Shown: positions 29,427 through 38,558, numbered from the stretch's first letter. The stretch is DNA of 64,000 bases from Nesterenkonia cremea (GCF_014642675.1 NZ_BMIS01000008.1:62001-126000); one strand, 5' to 3'. A program made the numbers and translations. Notes: generated from the letters alone by a model not told the origin.

Positions 29427-31450
29427 CAGCGGGCCTCCTCTTCCTCGTCGGCCTCTAAGGCGCCGGGACCGGCCTCAGCCTGCTTCCGTGCTGCCTGCTC
29501 GCGCGCCCTGCGCCGCTCAGCGATGGTCATCTTGGCCCACTCCTCTTCGGAGATGTCGGGCACGGCCTCGAGGCGATCGGCGGCGGCATGCTCACCGCGA
29601 CGCCGGCGCTCCTGGGCCCGCTCCGCCGAGCGTTCCTCCGCCGTGGCTCGATCGGTGACGTCATCCTCCGCGGAGGACTCTTCCTCTCCAGCCTCTTCAG
29701 ACGTGGCCGCTCCCACCGCTGAGGGGTCGGAGTAGACCACATCGCGCCGGGCGAAGCGTCCGCGGCCGCGGTAGAGCACGTCCACGCCCAGCTCCTTCTC
29801 CGAGAGGCCGGAGAATCGCTTGCCCGCGGCGAAGAACTTCCGCCGCGCGAGCACCTGCATGAGCGGGTGGGTGAACAGGAAGACCAGGATCACGTCGATG
29901 ATCGCCGTCAGGCCGAGGGTGAAGGCGAAACCTCGCACATTGCCCACGGCCACCAGGTAGAGCACCACGGCGGCGATGATGTTCACGGCCTTCGAGGCCA
30001 GAATGGTGCGCCGCGCGCGGGCCCAACCGGACTCCACCGCGCCGGCCAGGGATCTGCCTTCGCGCAGCTCATCCTTCACACGTTCGAAGTAGACGATGAA
30101 GGAGTCGGCGGTCAGACCGATGGAGACGATGAGTCCGGCGATGCCGGCCAGGGAGAGCCGATAGCCCTCGGACCAGCCCAGCAGGGCGATGGCCCACCAG
30201 GTGAGCAGACCGGCGACCACCAGCGAGGTGATGGTCACCAGGCCCAGCGCACGGTACTGGAAGAGCGCGTAGGCCGCGGTGAGCACCAGACCGATCACAC
30301 CGGCCAGCAGACCCATGCGCAGCTGATCCTCACCGAGGGTGGCGGAGATCTGCTCCTCAGACTCGATCTCGAAGCTGATGGGCAACGAGCCGTAGCGCAG
30401 CTGCTCAGAGAGGTTCCGTGCCTCCTCCTCAGTGAAGTTGCCGGTGATCTGCGCGTTGCCGTCAGTGATCGGCGCGTTCATGCTCGGGGCCGAGATGACC
30501 TGGCCGTCCAGCATGATCGCGAACTGGTTCCGCTCACCCTCCAGGGCGTTCAGGCGAGTCGAGGAGTCCGCGAACTCCTCCCGGCCCTCGGCGTCGAAGC
30601 TGAGGTTGACCGCCCAGCCTCCGGTGGAGATGCCCTGACCGGTCTGCTCCATGCCGAAGTCGGCGTCGTCGATATGGGTTCCAGGCACATCCACCGGGCC
30701 CAGCAGGTACTTCATACCGCTGTCCGGGTCGCAGGCGATGAGCGGCTCGGCCGGATCGGCCGCAGCCCGCTCCTCCATGCTGACCTCGCGGGAGCAGGTG
30801 TGGTTCTCGAAGTCCGCGGCCAGCTCCTGGGTGACCCAGTTGGGGTCGGAGTTGTCCTGGGGCTCGCCCTCAGGCTCCGGGAAGTCCTCGGGCTGGGCGG
30901 AGTCGCCCTCCTCCTGGGCGGCCTCCTGCTGCTCGGCGTCCTCGCCATCCTGCGCAGCGGCATCTTCCCCCTCAGGAGCGGCCTGCTCGTCCTGGTCAGC
31001 GGTGCCCTCGAGCTCCTCGTCCTGGGCGGCCAGCTCCTCCATGTAGTCCTCGTCCTGGCTGATCTGCAGCACGGGACGGAACTCCATATCGGCCGAGGCC
31101 TGGATCAGCTCGCGGGTCTCCTCATCGGGAGTGCCGGGCATGCCGACCACGATGTTCTGCGCACCCTGAGTGGTGATCTCAGCCTCGGACACACCGGTGC
31201 CGTCCACGCGCTGACGGATGATCTCGACGGCCTGCTCGAGCTGCTCGTCGTCGACCTCTCCCTCACCCTCGTCGAGCTGGGGAGACAGGACCATCTGCGT
31301 GCCGCCCTCGAGGTCGAGGGCCAGCAGCGGCGCCCATTGGGCCTGACCCTGCTGGACACCGTAGGTCAGCAGTCCGCCCATGCCGAAGAGCAGGACGAGC
31401 AGACCCGTGAGGGCTATGCGTGCGCGCGCCACCGGTGAGGTCCTGGCCAT
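29426..31450 (-). CDS. secD: Protein translocase subunit SecD with acidic insert and long charged tail
   Basis: A 674-residue SecD. The first span is followed by LLALDLEGGTQMVLSP, then the P1 periplasmic domain. An insert at roughly 135-205 is almost entirely Glu, Asp, Gln, Ala (for example DEQAAPEGEDAAAQDGEDAE), which the family lacks or has in short form. The RND-like membrane block (from near 375) has GLIVSIGLTADSFIVYFERV. A cytoplasmic tail of about 120 residues is highly charged. Part of yajC-secD-secF; yajC ends nine bases upstream. Confidence 0.95.
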   Translation of the reverse strand: MARTSPVARARIALTGLLVLLFGMGGLLTYGVQQGQAQWAPLLALDLEGGTQMVLSPQLDEGEGEVDDEQLEQAVEIIRQRVDGTGVSEAEITTQGAQNIVVGMPGTPDEETRELIQASADMEFRPVLQISQDEDYMEELAAQDEELEGTADQDEQAAPEGEDAAAQDGEDAEQQEAAQEEGDSAQPEDFPEPEGEPQDNSDPNWVTQELAADFENHTCSREVSMEERAAADPAEPLIACDPDSGMKYLLGPVDVPGTHIDDADFGMEQTGQGISTGGWAVNLSFDAEGREEFADSSTRLNALEGERNQFAIMLDGQVISAPSMNAPITDGNAQITGNFTEEEARNLSEQLRYGSLPISFEIESEEQISATLGEDQLRMGLLAGVIGLVLTAAYALFQYRALGLVTITSLVVAGLLTWWAIALLGWSEGYRLSLAGIAGLIVSIGLTADSFIVYFERVKDELREGRSLAGAVESGWARARRTILASKAVNIIAAVVLYLVAVGNVRGFAFTLGLTAIIDVILVFLFTHPLMQVLARRKFFAAGKRFSGLSEKELGVDVLYRGRGRFARRDVVYSDPSAVGAATSEEAGEEESSAEDDVTDRATAEERSAERAQERRRRGEHAAADRLEAVPDISEEEWAKMTIAERRRAREQAARKQAEAGPGALEADEEEEAR

Positions 31451-31459
31451 GAGGGGCTC

Positions 31460-31876
31460 TTACTTCTCCTGGCCGGCGGTGGGATCCTCGTGGCTGGGAT
31501 CCTCCGGGCTCACGGCGGGCTCGATGATGTGCTGGACGGCAGCGACCTGGAAGTCGGCACGGTCGCCCGAGGAGAACTCCAGGGTCAGCCGCTGACGCTC
31601 CTCGTCGCGGGCCACGACCGTTCCGATCATGCCGCCGGCGGTCATGACCTCAGCGCCGACCACAGCGGAGCTGACCGCCGCCGCCTGGGCGTCGCGCATC
31701 TTCTTGCCGCGGCGGAAGGTCATCACCATGAAGACCAGCATGATACCGAGCAGAGCCAGCATGAAGAACTCGCCGCCACCGGCTGCTCCTCCGCCTCCTC
31801 CGGCGAGGATCTGAGCATCGGTGAAATGGGCGTAGAGGGGATCGATCACAGGGTTGAGCCAATCTGTCTGTGTCAC
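31460..31876 (-). CDS. yajC: Preprotein translocase subunit YajC
   Basis: A 138-residue SecDF partner with one membrane span (FFMLALLGIMLVFMVMTF, about 41-58) preceded by a glycine run, then the conserved MTAGGMIGTVV and TLEFSSGDRADF. The best start is GTG 31876; no ATG lies before the membrane span. An eight-C run on the coding strand (31884-31891) lies between a GGAGA element and this GTG, making the ribosome-site spacing unusually long (about 19 bases). Confidence 0.85.
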   Translation of the reverse strand: MTQTDWLNPVIDPLYAHFTDAQILAGGGGGAAGGGEFFMLALLGIMLVFMVMTFRRGKKMRDAQAAAVSSAVVGAEVMTAGGMIGTVVARDEERQRLTLEFSSGDRADFQVAAVQHIIEPAVSPEDPSHEDPTAGQEK

Positions 31877-31934
31877 GGACTTAGGGGGGGGTGTTCTCCA
31901 ACGATTCAGGGTATCAGCCGATTCCCTGAGCTCC

Positions 31935-32966
31935 TCAGCCGCCGGACCTCTCCTCAGGGACAGGCACAGGCAGCCCGAGATGCTCCCAGGCGGCATCGGT
32001 GGCGATGCGCCCACGCGGGGTCCGGGCCAGGAATCCTTCCCGGACCAGATAGGGCTCGGCCACCGTCTCAACGGTCTCAGTCTCCTCGCCCACCAAGATG
32101 GCCAGCGTGGAGAGCCCCACCGGTCCCCCGCGGAATTTGGTGCACAGCGCCTCCAACACGGCGCGGTCCAGGCGATCCAGGCCGCGACGATCCACCTCAT
32201 AGGTGTCCAGGGCCTCGGAGGCCGCGCTGCGCCCGACATCCTCCACGCTGTGGACCAGTGCCCAGTCGCGCACGCGGCGCAGCAGTCGGTTGGCGATGCG
32301 GGGCGTGCCGCGGGATCGGGAGGCGATCTCCGCGAAGCCCTCAGTGGAGACGGACACGTCCAGCATGGCGGCCGAGCGGCGCAGGACCAGCTCGAGCTCC
32401 TCGGTGCTGTAGTACTCCAGGTGCCCGGTGAAGCCGAAGCGGTCGCGCAGCGGACCGGGCAGCAGGCCGGCGCGGGTGGTGGCGCCGACCAGGGTGAAGG
32501 GCGGAAGCTCCAGTGGGATGGAGGTGGCCCCGGCACCCTTGCCCACGATGATGTCCACCCGGAAGTCTTCCATGGCCATATAGAGCATCTCTTCGGCAGG
32601 GCGGGACATCCGGTGGATCTCGTCGATGAACAGGACCTCTCCCTCGGTGAGCGAGGAGAGGATGGCCGCCAGGTCCCCGGCGTGCTGGATCGCGGGCCCA
32701 GAGCTGATCCGCAGGGGTGCGTTCATCTCGCCGGCGATGATCATCGCCAGCGTGGTCTTGCCCAGACCGGGCGGACCGGAGAGCAGGACATGATCTGATG
32801 CCGCACCGCGCAGCCGCGAGGACTCCAACACCAGCGAGAGCTGTCCGCGCACCGTCTTCTGGCCCACGAAGTCGTCCAGGGCTTTGGGACGCAGGGCCGC
32901 CTCCATGGCCTTCTCCTCGGCAACGGGAGAACTGCCCACCAGTTCGCGCGGGTCCTCTGTGCTCAT
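31935..32966 (-). CDS. ruvB: Holliday junction branch migration ATPase RuvB
   Basis: A 343-residue AAA+ motor. Walker [12 protein letters not shown] near 64-75, Walker [10 protein letters not shown] near 117, sensor-1 [10 protein letters not shown] near 163, and the C-terminal winged helix ending [14 protein letters not shown]. It drives RuvA-bound junctions apart for RuvC to cut. Its first four bases overlap the ruvA end, so ruvA-ruvB are coupled. Confidence 0.96.
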   Translation of the reverse strand: MSTEDPRELVGSSPVAEEKAMEAALRPKALDDFVGQKTVRGQLSLVLESSRLRGAASDHVLLSGPPGLGKTTLAMIIAGEMNAPLRISSGPAIQHAGDLAAILSSLTEGEVLFIDEIHRMSRPAEEMLYMAMEDFRVDIIVGKGAGATSIPLELPPFTLVGATTRAGLLPGPLRDRFGFTGHLEYYSTEELELVLRRSAAMLDVSVSTEGFAEIASRSRGTPRIANRLLRRVRDWALVHSVEDVGRSAASEALDTYEVDRRGLDRLDRAVLEALCTKFRGGPVGLSTLAILVGEETETVETVAEPYLVREGFLARTPRGRIATDAAWEHLGLPVPVPEERSGG

Positions 32967-33592
32967 CGGCCGCCTCCAGGCCCTCCGAGGGAGCGCAGCG
33001 TGTGGCGCAGGACCTCGGAGACGTCCTTGCCGGCCAGCTCAGGCTCAGCCTCCAGGACTTTGTCCACCGCGGTCTTGGCGTCCTTCTCCGTCCAACCCAG
33101 GGAGGTCAGCGCCTCACGCACCTGATCCACGGTCTCGTCCTGCGGGGCAGGCTGTGCGGCGGCGGGATCGGCAGAGACCTCCACCTGCTCGATGACCAGC
33201 TTGCCAGCCAGCTCCAGCAGGATGCGCTGGGCGGTCTTCTTCCCGATGCCCGGCACTTTGGTGAAAGCGGCGGTGTCCGACTCGGTGATGGCCTGACGGA
33301 CCTCTGCCGGAGTGTGCACGCTCAGCACAGCCAGGGCCAGCCGCGGCCCGACCCCGGAGATGGAGAGCATCGTGGTGAAGATCTCCCGCTCCCCCACATC
33401 GGCGAAGCCGAAGAGCAGCGGCGCATCATCCTGCCGGGGCACGAAGCTGGTCTGCAGGCGCGCCTCGGAGCCCACGCGCAGCTGCCCCAGGGTCTGGGCC
33501 GTGGCGGTGACCTCGAGCCCGAATCCGGAGACCTCCACGACGGCGTGGTCGAGGGCCACATGGAGGACTTCACCGCGGATCGAAGAGATCAT
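32963..33592 (-). CDS. ruvA: Holliday junction DNA helicase subunit RuvA
   Basis: A 209-residue junction-binding protein. It opens [12 protein letters not shown] as in the family (OB-fold), has [20 protein letters not shown], the helix-hairpin-helix [12 protein letters not shown] and [16 protein letters not shown], and a C-terminal RuvB-contacting three-helix domain. ATG 33592 is preferred over the adjacent GTG 33595; AGGTG is upstream. A LexA-box-like site lies at 33620-33635, between this gene and ruvC. Confidence 0.94.
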   Translation of the reverse strand: MISSIRGEVLHVALDHAVVEVSGFGLEVTATAQTLGQLRVGSEARLQTSFVPRQDDAPLLFGFADVGEREIFTTMLSISGVGPRLALAVLSVHTPAEVRQAITESDTAAFTKVPGIGKKTAQRILLELAGKLVIEQVEVSADPAAAQPAPQDETVDQVREALTSLGWTEKDAKTAVDKVLEAEPELAGKDVSEVLRHTLRSLGGPGGGR

Positions 33593-33619
33593 CACTCACC
33601 TAACAGCCGGAGCATCAAT

Positions 33620-33635
33620 TAGAACAGACCTTCGA
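33620..33635 (-). promoter_or_regulatory. LexA (SOS) box-like site upstream of ruvA
   Basis: TAGAAC-AGAC-CTTCGA matches ten of the twelve defined positions of the actinobacterial SOS box TCGAAC-N4-GTTCGA (one mismatch per arm). It sits 28 bases before the ruvA start in a 46-base gap. ruvAB genes are SOS genes in many bacteria, which supports but does not prove the assignment. Confidence 0.4.
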
Positions 33636-33638
33636 ATA

Positions 33639-34295
33639 CTAACGCACCCCGCGCTCGGCCTCCCGCCAGGCACGCTGGGCGGGTGTCAGAGCGGCCTTCT
33701 GCTTCTCGGCCGCCTTCTGCAGGGACGTTCGAGCTCCCTGGTGCGTGCGTGTCCCCGCGGACATGTCGAAGCGCGCCCCGATGCCGGAGCGCCAGGCGTG
33801 GCAGATGGCCACGGCATAGGCATCGGTGGCGTCCACCGGTTTGGGCAGACCCGGCAGCTTCAGGATGCGCTGGACCATGCGGGCCACTGCGTCCTTATCC
33901 GCGCCGCCGTCGTCGGTGACCGCCGCCTTGATCTCCGAGGGGGTGTGCCAGGCCACCGGGATGCCGCGCGCCGCGGCGGCCGCGATCACCACTCCCGAGG
34001 CCTGGGCGGTGCCCACCACAGTGGGCGCATTGGCCGAGGCGAAGACCCGCTCGACGGCCAGGACGTCCGGCGCGTAGCTGTCCAGCAGCTTCGCGGCGGC
34101 GCGCTGGATGGCCAGGATCCGCACGGCGAGGTCCTGATCCGAGGAGGTCCCCTTGACCTCCACATGCACCGACTCGCCGGTGCGGTTGCGGTTCATCTCC
34201 ACCACGGCGAAGCCGCAGCGGGTGAGCCCCGGGTCGACTCCCAGGATGCGCTGTGCGACCAGGGAGCCACCCGCCGAGCCGGAGACCGGAACCAT
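33639..34295 (-). CDS. ruvC: Crossover junction endodeoxyribonuclease RuvC
   Basis: A 218-residue resolvase. LGVDPGLTRCGFAVVE near 18-33 holds the first catalytic Asp, VERVF near 82 the Glu, and VDATDAYAVAICHAW near 155 the last acidic residues, so the site looks complete. About 35 residues of Lys/Ala/Gln-rich tail follow the nuclease domain (QKAAEKQKAALTPAQRAWRE), longer than in enterobacteria. Start ATG 34295, 13 bases after yebC. Confidence 0.93.
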   Translation of the reverse strand: MVPVSGSAGGSLVAQRILGVDPGLTRCGFAVVEMNRNRTGESVHVEVKGTSSDQDLAVRILAIQRAAAKLLDSYAPDVLAVERVFASANAPTVVGTAQASGVVIAAAAARGIPVAWHTPSEIKAAVTDDGGADKDAVARMVQRILKLPGLPKPVDATDAYAVAICHAWRSGIGARFDMSAGTRTHQGARTSLQKAAEKQKAALTPAQRAWREAERGVR

Positions 34296-34308
34296 CTGGC
34301 TGCCCCGC

Positions 34309-35070
34309 TCAGCTCTCGGCGTCGAGCGCGGCCAGGGTCTCCTGACTCAGGTCCGCGTTGGTGTGGATGGCCTGGACGTCGTCGAGGTCGTCGAGGGCAT
34401 CGTGGAGCTTCAGGAACTTCTTGGCGTCGGCCAGCTCCAGATCCACCTTGATGTCGGAGATGAAGGCGACCTCATCGGAGTCGTACTCGATGCCGGCCTC
34501 CTCCAGTCCGGAGGTCACGGCCCGCAGATCGCCGGGCTCGGCCTGGACCTCGAAGCGGCTCTCCTGCTCCAGGACATCCTCGACGCCGGCCTCCAGCACG
34601 GCGGCCAGGACGTCGTCCTCGGTGAGGCCCTCGGCGTGCGGCACAGTCACCACACCCTTGCGCTGGAACATATATGCCACCGAGCCCGGGTCGGCCACAG
34701 TGCCGCCCGAGCGGGTCACCGCAGTGCGCACGTCGGCGGCGGCACGGTTGCGGTTGTCGGTGAGGCACTCCACCAACAGGGCGGAGCCGGCGGGGCCGCG
34801 CACCTCGTAGGTGATCTCTTCGTACTCGACGGAGTCGCCGGTCAGACCAGCACCGCGCTTGATGGCGCGATCGATGTTGTCGTTGGGCACCGACTCCTTC
34901 TTCGCCTTGGAGACGGCCAGATCGAGTGCCGGGTTGCCGGCGGGGTCGGGCCCGCCGTTGCGTGCGGCGACCTCGATCTGTTTGATGTAGCGCGCGTTGA
35001 TCTTGGCGCGCTTGGCATCGACAGCAGCCTTGCGGTGCTTGGTGTTGGCCCATTTGGAGTGGCCGGCCAT
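34309..35070 (-). CDS. yebC: YebC/PmpR family protein (translation-stalling relief or transcription factor)
   Basis: A 253-residue member of the TACO1/YebC family. It begins [22 protein letters not shown], contains [15 protein letters not shown] near 60-74, and later [16 protein letters not shown] and [11 protein letters not shown], all standard landmarks. Family members bind DNA or ribosomes; some relieve stalling at polyproline stretches. It heads the minus-strand run yebC-ruvC-ruvA-ruvB. Confidence 0.93.
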   Translation of the reverse strand: MAGHSKWANTKHRKAAVDAKRAKINARYIKQIEVAARNGGPDPAGNPALDLAVSKAKKESVPNDNIDRAIKRGAGLTGDSVEYEEITYEVRGPAGSALLVECLTDNRNRAAADVRTAVTRSGGTVADPGSVAYMFQRKGVVTVPHAEGLTEDDVLAAVLEAGVEDVLEQESRFEVQAEPGDLRAVTSGLEEAGIEYDSDEVAFISDIKVDLELADAKKFLKLHDALDDLDDVQAIHTNADLSQETLAALDAES

Positions 35071-35145
35071 AATTCTCCTCGTGTCTGTCTGCGACGTGAC
35101 GCTTCAGCGCCGCTTCCCTGGAGCAGAAGCGCCCACGGCGCTGAA

Positions 35146-35168
35146 AGTTGTCTGAAACAACTGTTCGT
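35146..35168. promoter_or_regulatory. Overlapping inverted repeat and LexA-box-like site between yebC and the M3 peptidase
   Basis: AGTTGT (35146-35151) and ACAACT (35157-35162) form an inverted repeat. Overlapping it, 35153-35168 reads TGAAAC-AACT-GTTCGT, whose complement ACGAAC-AGTT-GTTTCA fits ten of twelve positions of the SOS box variant TCGAAC-N4-GTTTGA. It is 83 bases upstream of yebC and 40 upstream of the peptidase. Confidence 0.35.
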
Positions 35169-35207
35169 TACTCTGCTTCCAAGACTATCGGAGAGAGAGG
35201 CCTTCAC

Positions 35208-37286
35208 GTGGCAGCTGAGCTTGACTACGGATATCCGGATCCCGCACTGCACACCGCCGCACAGGGAGACGGCACAGGGCAGTGGCGCGATGACCGCTGG
35301 GTTCCCCAGACCCGTGAGGGGCTTGATGCCCACCGGGCGGAGATCGAGGCCATCGCCGCCGATCCGTCTCCGGCCACCGTGGAGAACACGCTGCGCCCCC
35401 TCGGCCGGGCCGGTGCCCTGCTGCACCGCACCCAGCGGGCCTTCTCCTGTGTGTACTCCGCCGACGCCGATGAGGTCCGCCGCTCGGCGCGCAGCACTCT
35501 GGCGCCGGAGCTGGCCGCCCATCAGGACTTGCTGCGGCTGCACCCTGGGCTGCATGCCCGGCTCACCGAGCTGCACGACAGGATCGCCCGGGATGAGACT
35601 CCGGCGAGCCCCGAACAGCGGTGGTTCCTGGAGCAGGAGCTGCAGGCGGCCGATCTGGCCGGCGCCGGCCTGGGACCTGAGCAGCAGGAGTCCCTCCGCG
35701 CTCTGAACCAGGAGCTCTCCTGCGAGGAGACCGCCTATGGGCAGCTGCAGAACCACGAGGCCGCCCAGGCCGCCGTCCATGTCACGGAGGAATCGGCCCT
35801 GCGCGGTGTGCCCGCCGCCCAGAAGGAGGCGCTGGCCCAGGCCGCACGCGAGGTCGGATACGACCGGGGCTGGCTGCTCACGCTGACCATGCCCGTCCAG
35901 CAGGGGCTGCTGAGCTGGCTGGAAGACCGGACCACCCGTGAACGCCTGCACCGAGCCTCCATCGCCCGTGGCTCCCTGCCGGGTGAGGACGGGCGGACCA
36001 CCCGGCAGATCGGAGCGCGGATCGCCGTGCTGCGAGCCCGCCGCGCCCAGCTGCTGGGCTTCGAGAATCACCTGGAGTCGGTGCTGCCCGGACGCACCGC
36101 TCCGAACCGGTCCAGCATCGAAGAGATGCTCGGTCGGATCGCCTCCGGCTCTGCAGCGCGGCTGGCCGATGAGATCGGACGGATCGCTGAGGCGGTGCGC
36201 CGGGCCGAGCCTGAGGTGCAGCAGCTGGAGCCCTGGGACATCAGCTTCGGTCAGCAGCTGGTGGAGTCAGCTCGGCAGGATGATCGCACCGATGACGACG
36301 CCGAGGGCAAGGGCAGCGCTGGAGGGGTGCCGCCGGAGTCCGCACTGCAACGGGTCTTCCACGCCGCCGGCCAGGTCTACGGGATCAGCGTGGTGGAGCG
36401 CGAGGACCTCCCCGGCTTCGCCCCCGGCGCACGAAGCTTCGAGGTCTTCGAGGGCACAGCCGGGACTCCCGGCACCGGGATGGGGCTGTTCCTGCTGGAT
36501 CTCTATGCGCGGCCCACCAAATCCGGCGGCGCCTGGATGAACTCCTTCTCCGTGGCCTCCAGCCTGACCGGCACACGGCCGGTGGTCATCAACTGTCTCA
36601 ACGTCACTCCGGCCGCGCCCGGGGCTGAGACGGTGCTCAGCGACGATGAGATGCGCACCCTGTTCCATGAGTTCGGCCATGCCCTCCACGGGCTGCTGGC
36701 CCAGGCCGAGTTCGAGGAGCTATCCGGCACGGCGGTCCCCCGGGACAACGTCGAGTTCCCCTCCCAGGTCAACGAGATCTTCCAACATCTGCACAGCGGC
36801 GAGCTGGAGCAGCCGGGGCGCACTCGTGCCGAGGAGGAGCTCTGGGGAAAGGGGCTGAGCACCTTCGAGCATGTGGCCGCCGTGGTGCTGGACCTGGCCT
36901 GGCATACGCTGAGCCCAGAGCAGGCCGAGGCCGCCGCTTCAGATCCCGAGGCCTTCGAGCAGGTGGCTCTGGACGCCTGGGGGCTGGACCATCCGCTGGT
37001 CCCACCGCGCTACGGCAGCGGCTTCTTCAAGCACATCTTCGCCGGATCGGGATACGCCGCCGGCTACTACTCCTACCTCTGGGCCGAGGCCTTGGCCGCC
37101 GACGCGGCCGAATGGTTCCGCGAGGAGGCAGCGGCGGGCCGGCTCATCGAGGCTGGCCGGCACTTCCGCCGGGAGCTGCTGGCCCGCGGCAACACGCGGG
37201 ATCCCTACGAGTCCTACCGGTGCGCCGTCGGGAGGCAGCCGCAGACCGAGCCGCTGATGCGCTCGCTGGGACTGCAGCCGGTGTGA
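35208..37286 (+). CDS. M3 family oligopeptidase (peptidyl-dipeptidase Dcp type)
   Basis: A 692-residue cytosolic zinc peptidase of the thimet oligopeptidase/Dcp family. The metal site HEFGHALHG has His487, Glu488 and His491, with the third ligand expected in the following PSQVNEIFQH helix (about 521-530). The C-terminal GSGFFKHIFAGSGYAAGYYSYLW is typical of Dcp. GTG 35208 is chosen because GAGAGAGAGG lies seven bases upstream; an in-frame TTG at 35148 would overlap the inverted repeat. It occupies the place where pdxT/pdxS and PIM genes usually lie in relatives. Confidence 0.88.
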   Translation: MAAELDYGYPDPALHTAAQGDGTGQWRDDRWVPQTREGLDAHRAEIEAIAADPSPATVENTLRPLGRAGALLHRTQRAFSCVYSADADEVRRSARSTLAPELAAHQDLLRLHPGLHARLTELHDRIARDETPASPEQRWFLEQELQAADLAGAGLGPEQQESLRALNQELSCEETAYGQLQNHEAAQAAVHVTEESALRGVPAAQKEALAQAAREVGYDRGWLLTLTMPVQQGLLSWLEDRTTRERLHRASIARGSLPGEDGRTTRQIGARIAVLRARRAQLLGFENHLESVLPGRTAPNRSSIEEMLGRIASGSAARLADEIGRIAEAVRRAEPEVQQLEPWDISFGQQLVESARQDDRTDDDAEGKGSAGGVPPESALQRVFHAAGQVYGISVVEREDLPGFAPGARSFEVFEGTAGTPGTGMGLFLLDLYARPTKSGGAWMNSFSVASSLTGTRPVVINCLNVTPAAPGAETVLSDDEMRTLFHEFGHALHGLLAQAEFEELSGTAVPRDNVEFPSQVNEIFQHLHSGELEQPGRTRAEEELWGKGLSTFEHVAAVVLDLAWHTLSPEQAEAAASDPEAFEQVALDAWGLDHPLVPPRYGSGFFKHIFAGSGYAAGYYSYLWAEALAADAAEWFREEAAAGRLIEAGRHFRRELLARGNTRDPYESYRCAVGRQPQTEPLMRSLGLQPV

Positions 37287-37299
37287 GCCTCGCCCCTCG

Positions 37300-37367
37300 T
37301 TCAGCGGAGAGCCCCGCTGAACCCAGCGTAGCTCAGCGGGGCTCAGTTCAGCCCAGCTCAGCGGGGC
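37300..37367. terminator. Hairpin and direct repeats between the M3 peptidase and pgsA
   Basis: TTCAGCGG (37300-37307) pairs with CCGCTGAA (37314-37321). Beyond it, AGCTCAGCGGGGC occurs twice as direct repeats at 37330-37342 and 37355-37367; the second runs into the 3' end of pgsA. All copies share the CAGCGG core, so alternative pairings are possible. It lies between convergent genes and probably ends both. Confidence 0.55.
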
Positions 37368-37972
37368 GACTCCAGCGACTGGCGGTAGACGCTGACCATC
37401 CGCTGGATCACCGTGACCAGCGAGGCCGCGGCCAGCAGACTCAGCACAGCCAGGAGAACCTCAGGCGCCAGGCCCAGACCGGTGAATCCGGTGAAGACCA
37501 GGGTCAGCACCATCCGTTCGGGCCGTTCGGCGATGCCGCCCTGGGCCGTATAGCCCAGCGACTCCGCCTTGGCGCGGACATAGGAGACCAGCCCGCCCAG
37601 CAACAGGCACAGCGAGGCGACGACGCCGAGCCATACATGCTCTCCCCCGGTGAAGAACCAGACCAGCAAGCCCAGGAAGACAGCGCCGTCCTGCATGCGG
37701 TCCAGAGTGGAGTCCAGAAAGCTGCCCAGTACGGAACCATTGCCGCTGATCCGCGCCATGAGGCCATCGATCAGATCGGAGAAGACGAAGAGTGTGATGA
37801 AGACGGTGCCCCAGAAGAGCTCACCCATCGGATAGAAGATCAGCGCACCGGCGCAGACGCCCAACGTTCCGATCACGGTGACCGCGTTGGGCGTCAGGCC
37901 CAGCTTCAACAGACCTTTGGCGATGGGGGTGAACAGTGCGACGAAGAAGGCCTTGGCATAGCGGTTGAGCAT
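37358..37972 (-). CDS. pgsA: CDP-alcohol phosphatidyltransferase, phosphatidylinositol-phosphate synthase type
   Basis: A 204-residue membrane enzyme. The family signature DxxDGxxAR-x8-GxxxDxxxD is complete: DLIDGLMARISGNGSVLGSF followed by LDSTLD, at about 66-91. Six membrane segments are visible. Position after thrS and a HIT protein is the standard actinobacterial place of the phosphatidylinositol-phosphate synthase, the entry to PI and PI mannosides; a PgsA-type phosphatidylglycerophosphate synthase is the alternative. It shares one base with the HIT gene stop. Confidence 0.85.
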   Translation of the reverse strand: MLNRYAKAFFVALFTPIAKGLLKLGLTPNAVTVIGTLGVCAGALIFYPMGELFWGTVFITLFVFSDLIDGLMARISGNGSVLGSFLDSTLDRMQDGAVFLGLLVWFFTGGEHVWLGVVASLCLLLGGLVSYVRAKAESLGYTAQGGIAERPERMVLTLVFTGFTGLGLAPEVLLAVLSLLAAASLVTVIQRMVSVYRQSLESPR

Positions 37973-38550
37973 CAGCGCTCCCCCTGCCGCTCTGCCGTGA
38001 ACTCAGCCTCGGCCTCGGGCCATGCCTCGGAGAGCAGCTGATGGGTCTCCCCCAGCGTCTGGGACATGTTCTTGGTCTGAGCGATGATCGGCAGGAAGTT
38101 GCCGTCTCCTCCCCAGCGCGGCACCACATGCTGATGCAGATGTGCGGCGATGCCGGCCCCGCCGACTTTGCCCTGGTTGATGCCCAGGTTGAAGCCGCCG
38201 GGGGCCGCCACGCTGCGCAGGACTGTCATCGCCACCTGGGCCAGCCGGGTGAACTCCTCACTCTCGGCCGCGCTCAGATCGGTCAGATCCGGGACGTGCC
38301 GGTACGGGCAGACGAGCAGGTGCCCGGGGTTATACGGGTAGAGGTTCAGCAGCACGAAGCAGCGCTCACCGCGGTGGATGATCAGCGAGTCGGCGTCGTC
38401 GTGGTCCGGAGCCTCACAGAACGGGCAGTCCGAGCGGCTGGTGACCTGGTCCTGGCCGCGCTTCAGGTACGCCGTGCGGTGGGGGTTCCAGAGCCGTTGG
38501 AAGGCATCGGGAACCCCGGCCGGCGCAAACTGCTGCTCCTCGTCCCCCAC
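37972..38550 (-). CDS. HIT domain nucleotide hydrolase/transferase
   Basis: A 192-residue histidine-triad protein. CPFC near 45-48 is a structural zinc site, NPGHLLVCPYRHVPDLTDL follows, and the active HxHxH is in AHLHQHVVPRWGGD near 142. Actinobacterial homologues include diadenosine-polyphosphate phosphorylases (Rv2613c type), and the thrS-HIT-pgsA order matches that locus. The start is GTG 38550, eight bases after the thrS stop; no better start exists. Confidence 0.85.
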   Translation of the reverse strand: MGDEEQQFAPAGVPDAFQRLWNPHRTAYLKRGQDQVTSRSDCPFCEAPDHDDADSLIIHRGERCFVLLNLYPYNPGHLLVCPYRHVPDLTDLSAAESEEFTRLAQVAMTVLRSVAAPGGFNLGINQGKVGGAGIAAHLHQHVVPRWGGDGNFLPIIAQTKNMSQTLGETHQLLSEAWPEAEAEFTAERQGER

Positions 38551-38558
38551 TGCTAGCT

